Shown: positions 16,564 through 25,125, numbered from the stretch's first letter. The stretch: 64,000 nucleotides of DNA from Palsa-513 sp050010595 (GCA_050010595.1 JBEKKS010000003.1:243886-307885); one strand, 5' to 3'. A program made the numbers and translations. The notes: generated by a model not told the origin, from the sequence alone.

Positions 16564-17637
16564 GTGGAGCCCACGGCGCTCGGCCGGCGCGCTAGCTCGA
16601 TGGCAACGGAAGACGTAAGCCCCGTAGCGACCGAGGGCGACGCAGCTCCAAACGGGCTGCGGGAGCCCGACGAGGCTGCCGCGGCTGCCCAGGGGTCTCC
16701 GCCGTCCACTTCCCCGCGCTACACGGCGAGCATCTTCCCAGGGGACCGAGGCCTTGTGCCAACGCCGTTCGCGGAGGCTGTTCTCGCCCTTGAGAACGTT
16801 ATGAGCAGGCCTGTCTGGGTACTCATCGAGGGAGGGCGCCCCCCATTCGACGAGATCGACGGCGGGATGAGTCGCGCGTTCTTCGGTGAGCGGGAGCAGA
16901 TGAAAGATTGCCAAGGGCCGCCGGCATTGCTGATCGATTCGCTCGGTGGGCAAGCTGGCTCGGCGTATCGGATCGCGTCGCTGTTCCGCCGCCACTGCGG
17001 TGAGTTTGCGGCTGTCATCCCGCGGATGGCAAAGAGCGCCGCAACGCTCCTTGCCCTTGGCGCGTCCGAGATCTACTTAGGAAGCGACGCGGAGCTTGGC
17101 CCGCTCGACGCACAACTCTGGGACACCGACCGCGAGGAGTACTCGTCCGCGCTCGACGAGGTGCAGGCGCTGGAGCGACTCAACTCCGTGGCCCTCGACG
17201 TGGTAGATCAGGCGATGTTCCTCCTCATCAACCGAACAGGGAAAAAGACCGGGATACTTCTGCCGCCGGTGCTCCATTTCGCTGCGGAGTTGATGCAGCC
17301 TCTGCTGGACAAGATAGACACCGTCCATTACACGCAGCTATCGCGCGTCCTCAAGGTAGCGGAGGACTACGCCACGCGCCTACTTCAGCCGATGTACTCC
17401 GAGGACGACGCAAAGGCGATCGCCAGGCACCTTGTTAACGCCTATTCTGAGCACGGCTTCGCAATCAGCCGGGAGGAGCTGGGCAACCTTCTAACGGAGA
17501 GTCTCGTCGACGCCGATCCGCAAACACAGTCTTACGTCGATCGACTCGAAGAACTGCTCGTGGAACGACAACGTACGTTTAGCGCCCTGGGTCGCATTGA
17601 GAGGAGGGATGCCGCCAATGGAAGAGGTTCGGAATAA
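16564..17637 (+). CDS. SDH-family Clp-fold serine proteinase
   Basis: This 357-residue protein begins at GTG 16564 or ATG 16600. After a low-complexity first 50 residues, it has the Clp/crotonase-fold core ALLIDSLGGQAGSAYRIASLF. The probable nucleophile serine follows in RMAKSAATLLALGA, then SDAELGPLDAQL, matching the SDH (serine dehydrogenase proteinase) family. The second half is helical. These soluble proteases occur often in defence islands. It overlaps the next small gene by 29 nt, so the two are likely co-translated. The substrate is unknown. Confidence 0.8.
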   Translation: MEPTALGRRASSMATEDVSPVATEGDAAPNGLREPDEAAAAAQGSPPSTSPRYTASIFPGDRGLVPTPFAEAVLALENVMSRPVWVLIEGGRPPFDEIDGGMSRAFFGEREQMKDCQGPPALLIDSLGGQAGSAYRIASLFRRHCGEFAAVIPRMAKSAATLLALGASEIYLGSDAELGPLDAQLWDTDREEYSSALDEVQALERLNSVALDVVDQAMFLLINRTGKKTGILLPPVLHFAAELMQPLLDKIDTVHYTQLSRVLKVAEDYATRLLQPMYSEDDAKAIARHLVNAYSEHGFAISREELGNLLTESLVDADPQTQSYVDRLEELLVERQRTFSALGRIERRDAANGRGSE

Positions 17638-17806
17638 CGCAAGTAACCATCGCGAACGCATCGCAAACGAAGATCTTCGAAGCAAAGACGCTGTTGAGAC
17701 CGCCATTGACCGTTCGAAGGATGCGAGCAGGACGTGGGAAAGCGCGCTTCCAGCCGCAGCGATGAACAAATGGACTAAGCGCAACTCTGCCACGAGCCTC
17801 GACTGA
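17609..17806 (+). CDS. Small partner of the SDH protease (65 aa)
   Basis: The ATG at 17609 directly follows GAGGAGGG inside the end of the protease gene. The peptide is charged and helical (NHRERIANEDLRSKDAVETA) with no known domain. Tight overlap implies coupled expression and perhaps a complex with the protease, as an adaptor or inhibitor. This is inference from position only. Confidence 0.55.
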   Translation: MPPMEEVRNNASNHRERIANEDLRSKDAVETAIDRSKDASRTWESALPAAAMNKWTKRNSATSLD

Positions 17807-17870
17807 TGCGGCAGACCGGCCGCCCTCAGCCGGCGTAGTGGCGGAGCGTGCGCCGCTACGCCGCTGACGG

Positions 17871-18455
17871 TCAGGAGGCGGCCTGGCGTACTCGCTCGAT
17901 CGCGCGGTACACGGTCGAGCGCGTAACGCCGAACAGCTCGGCGAGCTCGCCGGGGGTCTTCTCCCCCGCGTCGTGCAGCGCCGCGAGGTGCGCTTCCTGC
18001 GCTGGTTTGAGCTTCGGCTGGCGCCCGCGCAGCTTGCCGGCGGCGCGCGCGACCGCCATGCCTTCGCGCGTACGCATCCTGATGAGGTCGCTCTCGAACT
18101 CGGCGATCATCGCGAGCATGTTGAACAGCAGCCGCCCGACCGGATCGGTCGGGTCATGAATCGAGCCACCGAGGTTCAGTCTGACTTCGCGGCGCGTGAG
18201 CTCGTCGGCGATGTCGCGGGCATCTGGGAGCGAACGGGCGAGCCGATCGAGCTTCGTGACGACGAGCGTGTCGCCGACGCGGCAGGCGGCGAGCGCTTCG
18301 CGCAGGCCGGGTCGCTCGCGGTTGGTGCCGGTCAGGCCGTGGTCGACGTAGATGCGCTCCGGCGTAACGCCGAGCGTCTCGAGCGCGTTGCGTTGCGCCG
18401 TCAGATCCTGCTCGTCGGTCGAGACACGCGCGTACCCGATCTTGATGGAACTCAC
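17871..18455 (-). CDS. Serine recombinase, Pin/resolvase type (194 aa)
   Basis: The start GTG 18455 gives VSSIKIGYARVSTDEQD; the catalytic serine is in RVSTDEQ. The resolvase core contains VTKLDRLARSLPD, and the domain ends near residue 140. A C-terminal helix-turn-helix (GELAELFGVTRSTVYRAIERV) completes the usual Pin layout and length. It would catalyse inversion or excision between short inverted sites. A degenerate palindrome (18463-18480) next to its start resembles the perfect palindrome at 12017-12041. Confidence 0.9.
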   Translation of the reverse strand: MSSIKIGYARVSTDEQDLTAQRNALETLGVTPERIYVDHGLTGTNRERPGLREALAACRVGDTLVVTKLDRLARSLPDARDIADELTRREVRLNLGGSIHDPTDPVGRLLFNMLAMIAEFESDLIRMRTREGMAVARAAGKLRGRQPKLKPAQEAHLAALHDAGEKTPGELAELFGVTRSTVYRAIERVRQAAS

Positions 18456-18462
18456 CGAATCA

Positions 18463-18480
18463 GTGTCCCAGATGAGGCAC
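18463..18480. repeat. Degenerate recombination-site-like palindrome next to the recombinase
   Basis: GTGTCCCAG then ATGAGGCAC is an 18-nt imperfect inverted repeat, 7 nt upstream of the recombinase GTG. Apart from three missing central bases and two substitutions it matches the inner part of the palindrome at 12017-12041. Confidence 0.4.
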
Positions 18481-18682
18481 CATTGCGGGATCCTAATTCG
18501 GATAGGGCTATCGGGACGACCGGGCTCCCGCGATCGTTGGCTCGCGCGGGCTGGTCTCACGCGGTAGAGGCGTCCCAGCAGCCGTTCCTCAGACGGGATG
18601 CCAGGCGGTCTCAGACGAGCCTGCCTCGCACCCTTCCCCGAGGTTTGAGATTGGGGCGGATCCAGAGCGGTGGACAGAATCG

Positions 18683-19528
18683 CTACGAGTGACGTGAGTC
18701 GAGGTCGCGGGGCGCGGGGTAGTCGTCTGTCCACACTCCGACTTCTCGGAGCATCGAGATGAGATCGGCGTTGGCTGGGTCGTAGGCCGGGTCCCATTGA
18801 ATGTCCTCATCCGTGTCGACGAATCTCGACGTCGGAGCGAGAATCGGCCGGTGCGCTCGAGCGGGCCGCTGGCCTTTCGGCCAGCCGTTGATGAACTCGA
18901 GGAAATCCGGGCTGGCGGGCGTGACTTCGACGGCGCGTATCTCTCCGTCGCCCAGCATTGCGCGAGCGACCATGGTAGTGCGCAACACTGCCGGCACAGC
19001 GTTTGGATACCTGTCATGCCCGCCGTAGAGGAGAGCGTCCCAGGCCAGCCAATGATCTCGCCCGCCGACGTCGCGCATGCACAACTCGACCGGATCGTGA
19101 TCCTTCGTATCGAATAGGTCGGCAAAGATTGACGTCTCCCAGACTGTCGTATGCGCGAGGGTGACCAAGTAGGCGCGCGGTGTTTCGGGCCGCAAACTGC
19201 CGAGCGCCATCTTGAAGCAATCCCATATCGCCTCGAACAAGATGGGCCTGGTCCCGCAAGACTTAAGCTCCACCAACACGGAGAAGTCCCCCGGTGCGTC
19301 GGGCGCAGAGGCAACAAGATCCACGTTGCCGACCCGCTCCCACTCAGGGATCGGGACCCGGCGGGACTTAGCGGCGCGATCGCCAAATACCGCTCGCATG
19401 CCCTCCAGGGCCGCCGGCTCGAGATGCTTGCGCTCGCCCAGAGCTGCGATGCCTACGCTGGCAGCCTCGGGCACGAGGAGCGCAGCTACCGCGTCAAGAA
19501 ACCGTTGGTCGAGTTGATCGCTTCCCAT
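18683..19528 (-). CDS. Uncharacterised protein with PD-(D/E)XK-like nuclease core (281 aa)
   Basis: It starts at ATG 19528. The segment WERVGNVDLVASAP followed by FSVLVELKSCG gives a D...ExK arrangement typical of PD-(D/E)XK nucleases and related non-catalytic folds. The remainder (FEAIWDCFKMALGSL, AYLVTLAHTTVWE) resembles uncharacterised bacterial proteins that bind or cut nucleic acid. It lies alone between the recombinase and a small membrane protein near the right end of the island. I do not recognise the family. Confidence 0.6.
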   Translation of the reverse strand: MGSDQLDQRFLDAVAALLVPEAASVGIAALGERKHLEPAALEGMRAVFGDRAAKSRRVPIPEWERVGNVDLVASAPDAPGDFSVLVELKSCGTRPILFEAIWDCFKMALGSLRPETPRAYLVTLAHTTVWETSIFADLFDTKDHDPVELCMRDVGGRDHWLAWDALLYGGHDRYPNAVPAVLRTTMVARAMLGDGEIRAVEVTPASPDFLEFINGWPKGQRPARAHRPILAPTSRFVDTDEDIQWDPAYDPANADLISMLREVGVWTDDYPAPRDLDSRHS

Positions 19529-19551
19529 CGCTTTGCCTCTCCCCTCTTGGG

Positions 19552-19737
19552 CTACCTGCGTAGAGCCATCACAAGACGGATACCTCCGATCACCAGCAGC
19601 ACGATCGAAACGATCACGATGAGATGGTAGGACCCGGGTTTGAGCACAAACGTATTCCCGTTGAGCCCCAGCTCGTTAGAGAACGTCGGCTTGTAGGTTT
19701 GGGCGAACCACATGCCTATCGCACCGAGCGCGAGCAT
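19552..19737 (-). CDS. Small membrane protein, two helices (61 aa)
   Basis: The ATG at 19737 starts inside the first hydrophobic segment (LALGAIGMWFA). A second helix is LIVIVSIVLLVIGGI, with a basic end ALRR. The same frame continues open upstream with plausible protein (SVAARPRIWPAGL), overlapping the end of the DUF2510 gene in a different frame. The two may be halves of one frameshifted DUF2510 membrane protein. The function is unknown. Confidence 0.5.
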   Translation of the reverse strand: MLALGAIGMWFAQTYKPTFSNELGLNGNTFVLKPGSYHLIVIVSIVLLVIGGIRLVMALRR

Positions 19738-19787
19738 GAGACCCGCGGGCCAGATGCGCGGCCGTGCCGCGACCGACGGAGCCTCTG

Positions 19788-20192
19788 TCAGCTGCCCGTC
19801 AACGCGTGTGGCTTCAGCCTGTGCGCCCCGCAGCGCCCCGCTGATTCCGGGCGAAGCCGGTCGAACGCAGGCGCGTTTTGAAGCGCACGGTTACGGCTGT
19901 CGACGCCGGTCAGGTCCCACCACTCCCCGCCCGGATCGTGGTCGATGCACGCCAACGCAACACTCTCCGGCCGATCACCATCGGGGAGGACGTGAAGCGT
20001 GTCGGCAGGGGCGCCGCACTCATCGCATACAAGGGGGCTCGGCGCCGATCCGGCCGGCTCAAACAACGCCGGCCCATCCAGCGCCGTCGGCGGGGGATCA
20101 CCCCAGGATTCACCGCTCCAGTAGCGGCGAACCCCCGGCGCCCCAGGATCGTCATACCAACCAGCTGGTGCTCTAGGTCCGGGTTCCGACAC
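19788..20192 (-). CDS. DUF2510 domain protein (134 aa)
   Basis: GTG 20192 starts a frame with the DUF2510 signature PAGWYDDPGAPGVRRYWSGESW at residues 9-31. A CDECG...CIDH segment, possibly metal binding, follows. DUF2510 proteins normally continue into a membrane helix; here the frame stops at 19788, and a membrane segment is found downstream in another frame (19552-19737). It is the last gene before the right end of the island. Confidence 0.65.
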   Translation of the reverse strand: MSEPGPRAPAGWYDDPGAPGVRRYWSGESWGDPPPTALDGPALFEPAGSAPSPLVCDECGAPADTLHVLPDGDRPESVALACIDHDPGGEWWDLTGVDSRNRALQNAPAFDRLRPESAGRCGAHRLKPHALTGS

Positions 20193-20248
20193 GAGAGCAT
20201 CCTATGCGCGTGGACGGCAAGCGCAGGCCACGGCGCCCGTCAAAACGA

Positions 20249-20298
20249 TGTCCCCAACCATGTCCCCACTTGCGCAAATATGAGGTCATTTGGGGACA
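20249..20298. promoter_or_regulatory. Putative right arm-type integrase sites
   Basis: Two direct TGTCCCCA copies (20249-20256 and 20261-20268) and one inverted TGGGGACA (20291-20298) lie 55-105 bp inside attR. They mirror, with one base changed, the TGTCCCGA set beside attL. This suggests recombination accessory sites. Confidence 0.45.
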
Positions 20299-20352
20299 CT
20301 TGAGAGCACCTGAGAGCCCGTGAAATAAGGGAAAAGCCCTGCTAATGGGCCA

Positions 20353-20396
20353 CTACGGAACCGAAGGTCGGGAGTTCGAATCTCTCCGGGCGCGTG
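20353..20396 (+). repeat. attR: orphan 3' half of tRNA-Arg
   Basis: Forty-four nucleotides are identical to 2265-2308 and comprise anticodon loop to tRNA 3' end. No 5' half is present, so this is the displaced tRNA end that marks the right junction. Confidence 0.9.
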
Positions 20397-20483
20397 GGAA
20401 AGTCCAATAAATCCGGGCTTTTCCAGTCTCAGAGTCGGGCCGCGAACCTAAAGCGTGCGCGTCCCCGGTTGGTAGTAAGAAGA

Positions 20484-20655
20484 AGATGTCGGACCCGGGC
20501 CGACATAGATGCGAAACCAGCGGAGGGCGGGGCGGATGTCAAGCGCACCACCGAGGCCGCCGATCATGTCAAGGCCGAGCTGATCGACCCGCTGCACCCG
20601 GCGACGCGCGGCATGACACCCACCGACACGCCGACAGAGTGAAATGAACAACGAG
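20484..20655 (+). pseudogene. Relic of a second related element: deleted copy of the AbiE-like antitoxin region
   Basis: Just outside attR, 20484-20560 closely matches the post-integrase region 3594-3665 (palindrome and inverted-repeat arm included). It is then joined to a match with the last 90 bases of the antitoxin gene (4780-4867). The reading ADHVKAELIDPLHP is shared by both copies. About 1.1 kb between is deleted. This shows that an earlier related element sat in the same attachment site. Confidence 0.75.
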
Positions 20656-20674
20656 GAGTCTTGCCGGACCTGCC

Positions 20675-20845
20675 TCACCCCCAGAGGCTTGCAATGGGTG
20701 CGGCGATGATCCCGTCGGACAGGGGGTAGAGCCGCGGGCCGGTGTGGAGGATCACGCCCGCGACCATCCGGTCGCCGAGCTCCTCCCGCAGCCAACGCAG
20801 ATGGCGCGCGTCTGCCTCGCCGGGTGCGGCGGCGGCTTTGATCCA
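20675..20845 (-). pseudogene. C-terminal remnant of a DUF4143-type AAA ATPase
   Basis: The minus strand encodes WIKAAAAPGEADARHLRWL, then AGVILHTGPRLYPLSDGI and a stop at 20675-20677. This is the typical last 55 residues of AAA/DUF4143 ATPases. It is cut at 20845, exactly where the 17-nt repeat shared with 5778-5794 begins, with a stop codon just upstream. The gene was probably truncated by a mobile element. Confidence 0.65.
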
Positions 20846-20883
20846 TTCGTCTCACGCAGCCGATAGCTCCAGCCGGGGCGTCG

Positions 20884-20949
20884 CACGGCGCGCGGCGCCC
20901 GCGCATCGCTCCGCTCGCCCTGCGGGCTCACGGCGCGCGGCGCCCGCGC
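20884..20949. repeat. 21-bp direct repeat, two copies
   Basis: The units at 20884-20904 and 20929-20949 are identical (starting CACGGCGCGCGG) with 24 nt between. They lie in a noncoding stretch between the ATPase remnant and the PEBP gene. The rest of 20950-21113 shows no gene. Confidence 0.6.
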
Positions 20950-21113
20950 CACCCGGGTCCCGGTCCTCGTCCAACCTGCTTCTGATTGTCGTCGACATCG
21001 ATCTCCTTTCGATCGATGCCTACGCAGAAAGCCGGCACTCCCCCTCCCCTCGCTTCTGGTGGAGTTGAGGGTCAGTCCGGGTTCGTTGGCGCGCTGAGGA
21101 AGGCCTGGCGTGG

Positions 21114-21680
21114 TTATTGGCTTTCGTAGGTGCCGTCGAGTCGGGCGCGTGCGATTACGTGTCCGGTCATGGCGTGCAGTGCGTCGGTGAGGGTGAACTT
21201 GTCGGGCAGGTCGGGGTGGTAGTCCAGGGCGAAGAGTTGGAAGACGTAGGAGTGGGGTCCGTGTGAGCGCGGCGGTTTGGGTCCGGCCCAGCCGCGACGG
21301 CCGAGCGGGCCTTTGCCGTGTTTGACTGCGGGGATCGGGCTTGGGTGGGTGAGGGCGCCTTCGGGAATGCCGTTGAGCGAGGGGTCGATGCCGAGCGTGA
21401 GCGCGTGCGTGGCGGGCTTGCTCAGTGGGACGTCTGGGTCTTGGACGATGAGCACGAGCTCCTTCGTGGCGGCCGGCGGCGTCGTCCATGTGAGGGCGGG
21501 TGAGATGTTCGCGCCCAGCAGCCTGCCGCGGTGCCGTTCAGGGATCGGGGTGCCGTGCTCGAAGGCGTGGCTGGTGAGCGTGAAGCTCTCGGGTGCTTGC
21601 AGGTCGGGACGCGCCCAGGCGAGCGTGTGGTGACCGGCGTGCCGGTTGCGCAACGCGCGACCGATCGGATTTGCGGGCAT
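21114..21680 (-). CDS. YbhB/YbcL (PEBP) family protein
   Basis: This 188-residue protein has the PEBP fold signature: SPALTWTTPPAATKELVLIVQDPDVP near residues 60-85, then HGPHSYVFQLFALD. Bacterial YbhB/YbcL proteins are Raf-kinase-inhibitor-like; no clear enzymatic role is established. It is the third gene of a minus-strand operon after an MFS transporter and a MarR regulator, with 18 nt separating it from the marR-type gene. Confidence 0.88.
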   Translation of the reverse strand: MPANPIGRALRNRHAGHHTLAWARPDLQAPESFTLTSHAFEHGTPIPERHRGRLLGANISPALTWTTPPAATKELVLIVQDPDVPLSKPATHALTLGIDPSLNGIPEGALTHPSPIPAVKHGKGPLGRRGWAGPKPPRSHGPHSYVFQLFALDYHPDLPDKFTLTDALHAMTGHVIARARLDGTYESQ

Positions 21681-21698
21681 CGGCTTGATTCCTCCTGT

Positions 21699-22133
21699 CT
21701 ATCCGGTGTTGGTCTGGAACCGGGTGAGGATCTCCTCGAGCCGGGCGAGATCAGCGGGGTCCAGGTTGGTCAGTGCTGGTGGTGGCTCGCCCAGGATCGC
21801 CTGGGCAATTTGGGCGGCGTCGCGTCCGGCGTCGGTGAGGTGCACGAGCTTGCGACGGTTGTCGTCGGGATGGGGGGTGCGATGGACCAGGCCTCGTGCT
21901 TCGAGCAGGTCGACGCCGACGGTCGCGGCTGGCGGGTCGATCGCGACCGCGCGTGCGATCTCTCGCAGGGTCATCGGATGGTCGGCGAGCTTGATGAGCA
22001 CCTCGACCTTCCCAAGCCCGAGATCGAGGGCGGCGCGCAGGGCACGCCGGCGGTCCTGTCCGGTGACGAACTCGTGTAGCGCGCTCCACACTCTGGATGC
22101 GGTGTCTGGCGGGGTTGTGGATCTGCTGCTCAT
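21699..22133 (-). CDS. MarR-family regulator
   Basis: The 144-residue winged helix protein has the recognition region MTLREIARAVAIDPPAATVGVDLLEARGLV and the wing HPDDNRRKLVHLTDAG. It lies 22 nt after the MFS gene in the same operon. A perfect TGTTGT-AGC-ACAACA palindrome upstream of the MFS gene is its probable operator, so the operon is likely autorepressed and induced by a ligand exported by the transporter. Confidence 0.9.
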   Translation of the reverse strand: MSSRSTTPPDTASRVWSALHEFVTGQDRRRALRAALDLGLGKVEVLIKLADHPMTLREIARAVAIDPPAATVGVDLLEARGLVHRTPHPDDNRRKLVHLTDAGRDAAQIAQAILGEPPPALTNLDPADLARLEEILTRFQTNTG

Positions 22134-22155
22134 CGGACTCCCTCCGAGGCGGGGC

Positions 22156-23520
22156 TCATGTCACTGAAGTGGCTAGGCGGGCACCGTTGCGCTCAGCGGT
22201 CCCGATCGCCCAGCGTCCGGTCGAGACGACGCCGAGCAGCACGACCATGACTCCGCAGCCGACGAGCACCGCCCACGCCGCGTGGCTGGAGTGCACGAAC
22301 CCGGCCGAGCCGGCGGCGATGATCGCGCCGGTCGCTGCGACGCCGAGGGCTGCGCCGGTCTGGCGACAGGTGGAAGCGATCGCGCCAGCGACACCTGCTT
22401 GGTCTCGAGGCATACCGGAGAGTGCAGTGTTGGTGATCGGGGCGTTGACCAGGCCCGCCCCGGCGCCGTAGACGAGGTAGGCAACGACCAGGTACCACAC
22501 AGCGGTGTGCGCGCTGAGGCCGATCAGCAGGACCGCGCCCACCGTGATCAGCCCACCTGACGCAACCAGTGAGAGCCTTGGTCCGCGGCTGGCGACCAGC
22601 CGGCCTGAGACGGTGGAGAACACGCCGAGCATCGCGGCCATCGGGATCGTCAACAATCCGGCGTGCAGCGCGCTGTAGCCGCGCACGTCCTGCAGATAAA
22701 GCGTGTTCAGGAACAGAAAGCCGCCTAGGGTCGCGAGCGCGAGCACCCCGATCAGCGCCGCGCCCGAGAACGGTGCGCTGCGGAAGTACCGCATGTCGAC
22801 CAGCGGCTCGCGCCGCCGCGACTCGAGCACGACCAGCGCGATCGCTGCGAGCACGGCAACCGCGAACAGGACGACGATCGGTGCTGAGCCCCAGCCGCTG
22901 CGTGGCCCCTCGATGATCCCCGCCGTCAGGCAACCCAGCAGCGCGATCACCAGCAGCTGACCGGGAGGGTCAAGCCGCCGGGGCCGCTCCGCCCGCGACT
23001 CGGGGACGAACCGCCCAGAGAGCACGATCGCGATCAGACCGACGGGAACGTTGATCCAGAAGATCGAACGCCACCCGAGCCCGCTGACCAGCAGACCCCC
23101 GAGAACCGGTCCGCTCGCGAGGCTGAGCCCGGCGACCGATCCCCACATCCCGATCGCCTTCGCGCGACTGGCACTGTCAGTGAACGTGTTGGCGATGATC
23201 GACATCGCCACTGGGTTTAGCATCGAACCGCCGACCGCCTGCAGCCCGCGAAACGCGATCAGCCACCCGAGCGACGGAGCCAGGCTGCACAGCAACGACC
23301 CCAGCGCGAACGTCGCCAGGCCGACCTGAAAGACCCGGCGACGACCAAAACGATCCGCCAGCGAGCCCGACAGCATCAGCAGGCACGCAATCACAAGCGT
23401 GTACGCATCGATCGTCCACTGCAAACCACTCACCGACGCCAGACAACACGTCGCCAACACCACGGAGCGGCGCCGCGCGTCACGATCCCAAGGCGAGGAA
23501 CTCAACGTTGCCACGACCAC
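22156..23520 (-). CDS. EmrB/QacA-type MFS drug transporter lacking helix 1
   Basis: It starts at GTG 23520 (alternatives GTG 23514 and TTG 23505). From SGLQWTIDAYTLV onward it matches 14-TM DHA2 exporters, with motif A-like GSLADRFGRRRVF and motif C-like GSVAGLSLASGPVLGG. The N-terminus reads VLATCCLAS and then jumps directly to VSGLQWTID. Family members carry about 23 more residues there (helix 1 end and VGLDxTIVNVALP). The gap keeps the frame. Loss of most of helix 1, with the conserved aspartate, should impair transport, so this may be a defective gene with an intact frame. Confidence 0.82.
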   Translation of the reverse strand: MVVATLSSSPWDRDARRRSVVLATCCLASVSGLQWTIDAYTLVIACLLMLSGSLADRFGRRRVFQVGLATFALGSLLCSLAPSLGWLIAFRGLQAVGGSMLNPVAMSIIANTFTDSASRAKAIGMWGSVAGLSLASGPVLGGLLVSGLGWRSIFWINVPVGLIAIVLSGRFVPESRAERPRRLDPPGQLLVIALLGCLTAGIIEGPRSGWGSAPIVVLFAVAVLAAIALVVLESRRREPLVDMRYFRSAPFSGAALIGVLALATLGGFLFLNTLYLQDVRGYSALHAGLLTIPMAAMLGVFSTVSGRLVASRGPRLSLVASGGLITVGAVLLIGLSAHTAVWYLVVAYLVYGAGAGLVNAPITNTALSGMPRDQAGVAGAIASTCRQTGAALGVAATGAIIAAGSAGFVHSSHAAWAVLVGCGVMVVLLGVVSTGRWAIGTAERNGARLATSVT

Positions 23521-23535
23521 TGTTGTAGCACAACA
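23521..23535. promoter_or_regulatory. MarR-type operator upstream of the MFS operon
   Basis: TGTTGT-AGC-ACAACA is a perfect 6-bp inverted repeat immediately before the candidate start codons. MarR proteins often bind TTG(N)xCAA palindromes. It is assigned to the MarR regulator encoded in the same operon. Confidence 0.6.
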
Positions 23536-23673
23536 ACTAAATTGCGGAGCCCGCTGTACGAGCCACGACGCACGCACACCGGGCTGTCGTCCTCGTCCCG
23601 GAGCAGGAGCGTCGAGCATCATGCTCCGGCAATGCGAGAGTGCCGGTGCGATAGCGTCGGAGCGCGCTTGGGC

Positions 23674-24858
23674 CTAGGCGGAGACGTCGCGCACTGGTGG
23701 CGGTCGCACGTGGTACGTCTCGTGTACGCACAGCAGGGTGAGGGCGCCGGCGACGGCTGCGGCGACCGACCACGGCTCGAGGTCGTTCCCGAGCGCAGCG
23801 ATCACGAGGATCGCGGCGCCGGCCGTGAGCTTCGCGTATCCCACGGTCCCGGTCATGCGCGCGCGGAACGCCGTGTGTCCAACGAGGTAGAGGGCGACGC
23901 CGCCACACAGCGCGAGCCGTGGTGCACTGGCGAGCGTTTCACTGGGGTGGTGGGTGGCGAGTCGCATGCCGACGGCGAACAGGATGATGCCGGCGATCAG
24001 CACGACGTGCAGGTAGCTGTAGGCGTCGGCTGCCGCGAGGACTGGCTCGTCGCGGTCGCGGAGTTGTTCTGCGGCGTCGCTCGCGAAGTGGTCGAAATAG
24101 GTCCACCACAGGCCGATTGTGATCAGCAGGCCCAAGCCGACCGTTGCCAGCAGCCGGATGCTGACCGTTTGACCGCTCGCGCCAAGACCGATCGCTGCGA
24201 TCGACTCGCCGAGACAGATGATCACGAACGTGCCGTAGCGCTCGGCGAAGTGCGCGACCGCGATCCGCTGCAAGCCGCGTAGCCGCTCACGCGTCAGCCA
24301 CGCAGGACCTGCATAGTCGATCGCGACGGCGATCGTCCACAGCGCGATGCGCGCAGCGCTATCGAGTAGTGCGCCGACGATCAGTAGCGCCATGCCGATC
24401 GTGACTGTGACCGCGAAGCCCGCGATCGCCTGCCACGACGCCCGTCCACGACGCGACGCGTCGGCGTAGAGCGCGAGATGCATGAAGCGCACCCCGGCAT
24501 AGGTCGCCGCGAACAGGAGGGCGTCGCTGGCGAAAGCGCGAGGGATTGCAAGCCCGACGATGAAAATGAGAAGGAGTGCGGGTAGCAGCGTTGCGCGCAG
24601 CGTCAGCGAGTTTGCGTCGTGGGCGTTCGCAACCCAGACGAACGCGGACCAGGCCCACCAGATCAGCGCAAGCACGAGCGACGCGCGTCCGACACCGCTC
24701 CAGGACAGGTCGCGCGCGAGCAGCGTCGTAACCTGCGTGACGGAGAACACGAAGACGAGGTCCCAGAGCAGCTCGACCGGGCTCGTGACGCGCTCCTCAT
24801 CGCCAGGCTCGTCAGCAAGAGGCTCGGCCGACGGCGCTGCCGGCTCGTTCGCACTCAT
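23674..24858 (-). CDS. Low temperature requirement protein A (LtrA) family
   Basis: It starts at ATG 24858 (MSANEP), followed by an acidic tail and then VTSPVELLWDLVFVFSVTQV, the LtrA signature, near residues 25-45. About ten hydrophobic helices follow, with HFAERYGTFVIICLGESIAAIG in the second half. Length (394 aa) fits the family. LtrA was named for growth at low temperature in Listeria; its biochemical function is unknown. It is monocistronic, about 260 bp from the divergent-strand neighbours, with no obvious operator. Confidence 0.9.
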   Translation of the reverse strand: MSANEPAAPSAEPLADEPGDEERVTSPVELLWDLVFVFSVTQVTTLLARDLSWSGVGRASLVLALIWWAWSAFVWVANAHDANSLTLRATLLPALLLIFIVGLAIPRAFASDALLFAATYAGVRFMHLALYADASRRGRASWQAIAGFAVTVTIGMALLIVGALLDSAARIALWTIAVAIDYAGPAWLTRERLRGLQRIAVAHFAERYGTFVIICLGESIAAIGLGASGQTVSIRLLATVGLGLLITIGLWWTYFDHFASDAAEQLRDRDEPVLAAADAYSYLHVVLIAGIILFAVGMRLATHHPSETLASAPRLALCGGVALYLVGHTAFRARMTGTVGYAKLTAGAAILVIAALGNDLEPWSVAAAVAGALTLLCVHETYHVRPPPVRDVSA

Positions 24859-25125
24859 AGACGTGCGCGCTCTGCGCGAAACGGGAGACTCGCGATTTGC
24901 GGTTTCGTTGGCGTCGGGCCAGCTTATGCGCTGGGTGTTGTCGGGTGCCGCTGTTTGGCTGTGATTGCGCCGCGACGGAGTTGACGCCGACGGCGCCCAG
25001 GAGCGCGCCGCAGGTCCAGATCGCGACCTACCCTGCGGACTGTTGCGTCCATCGCCACACGCCCGGGGCTGCTGATCGCTCGCTGCGCGTAGCGGCCTGG
25101 CCGGCCTGCTGGCCATCGGCCCGGG

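Noticed and set aside
20752..21489. Minus-strand open frame between the island and the PEBP gene
   Set aside because: It is proline/arginine-rich and overlaps the PEBP coding sequence out of frame. Only the short ATPase remnant in a different frame is credible.
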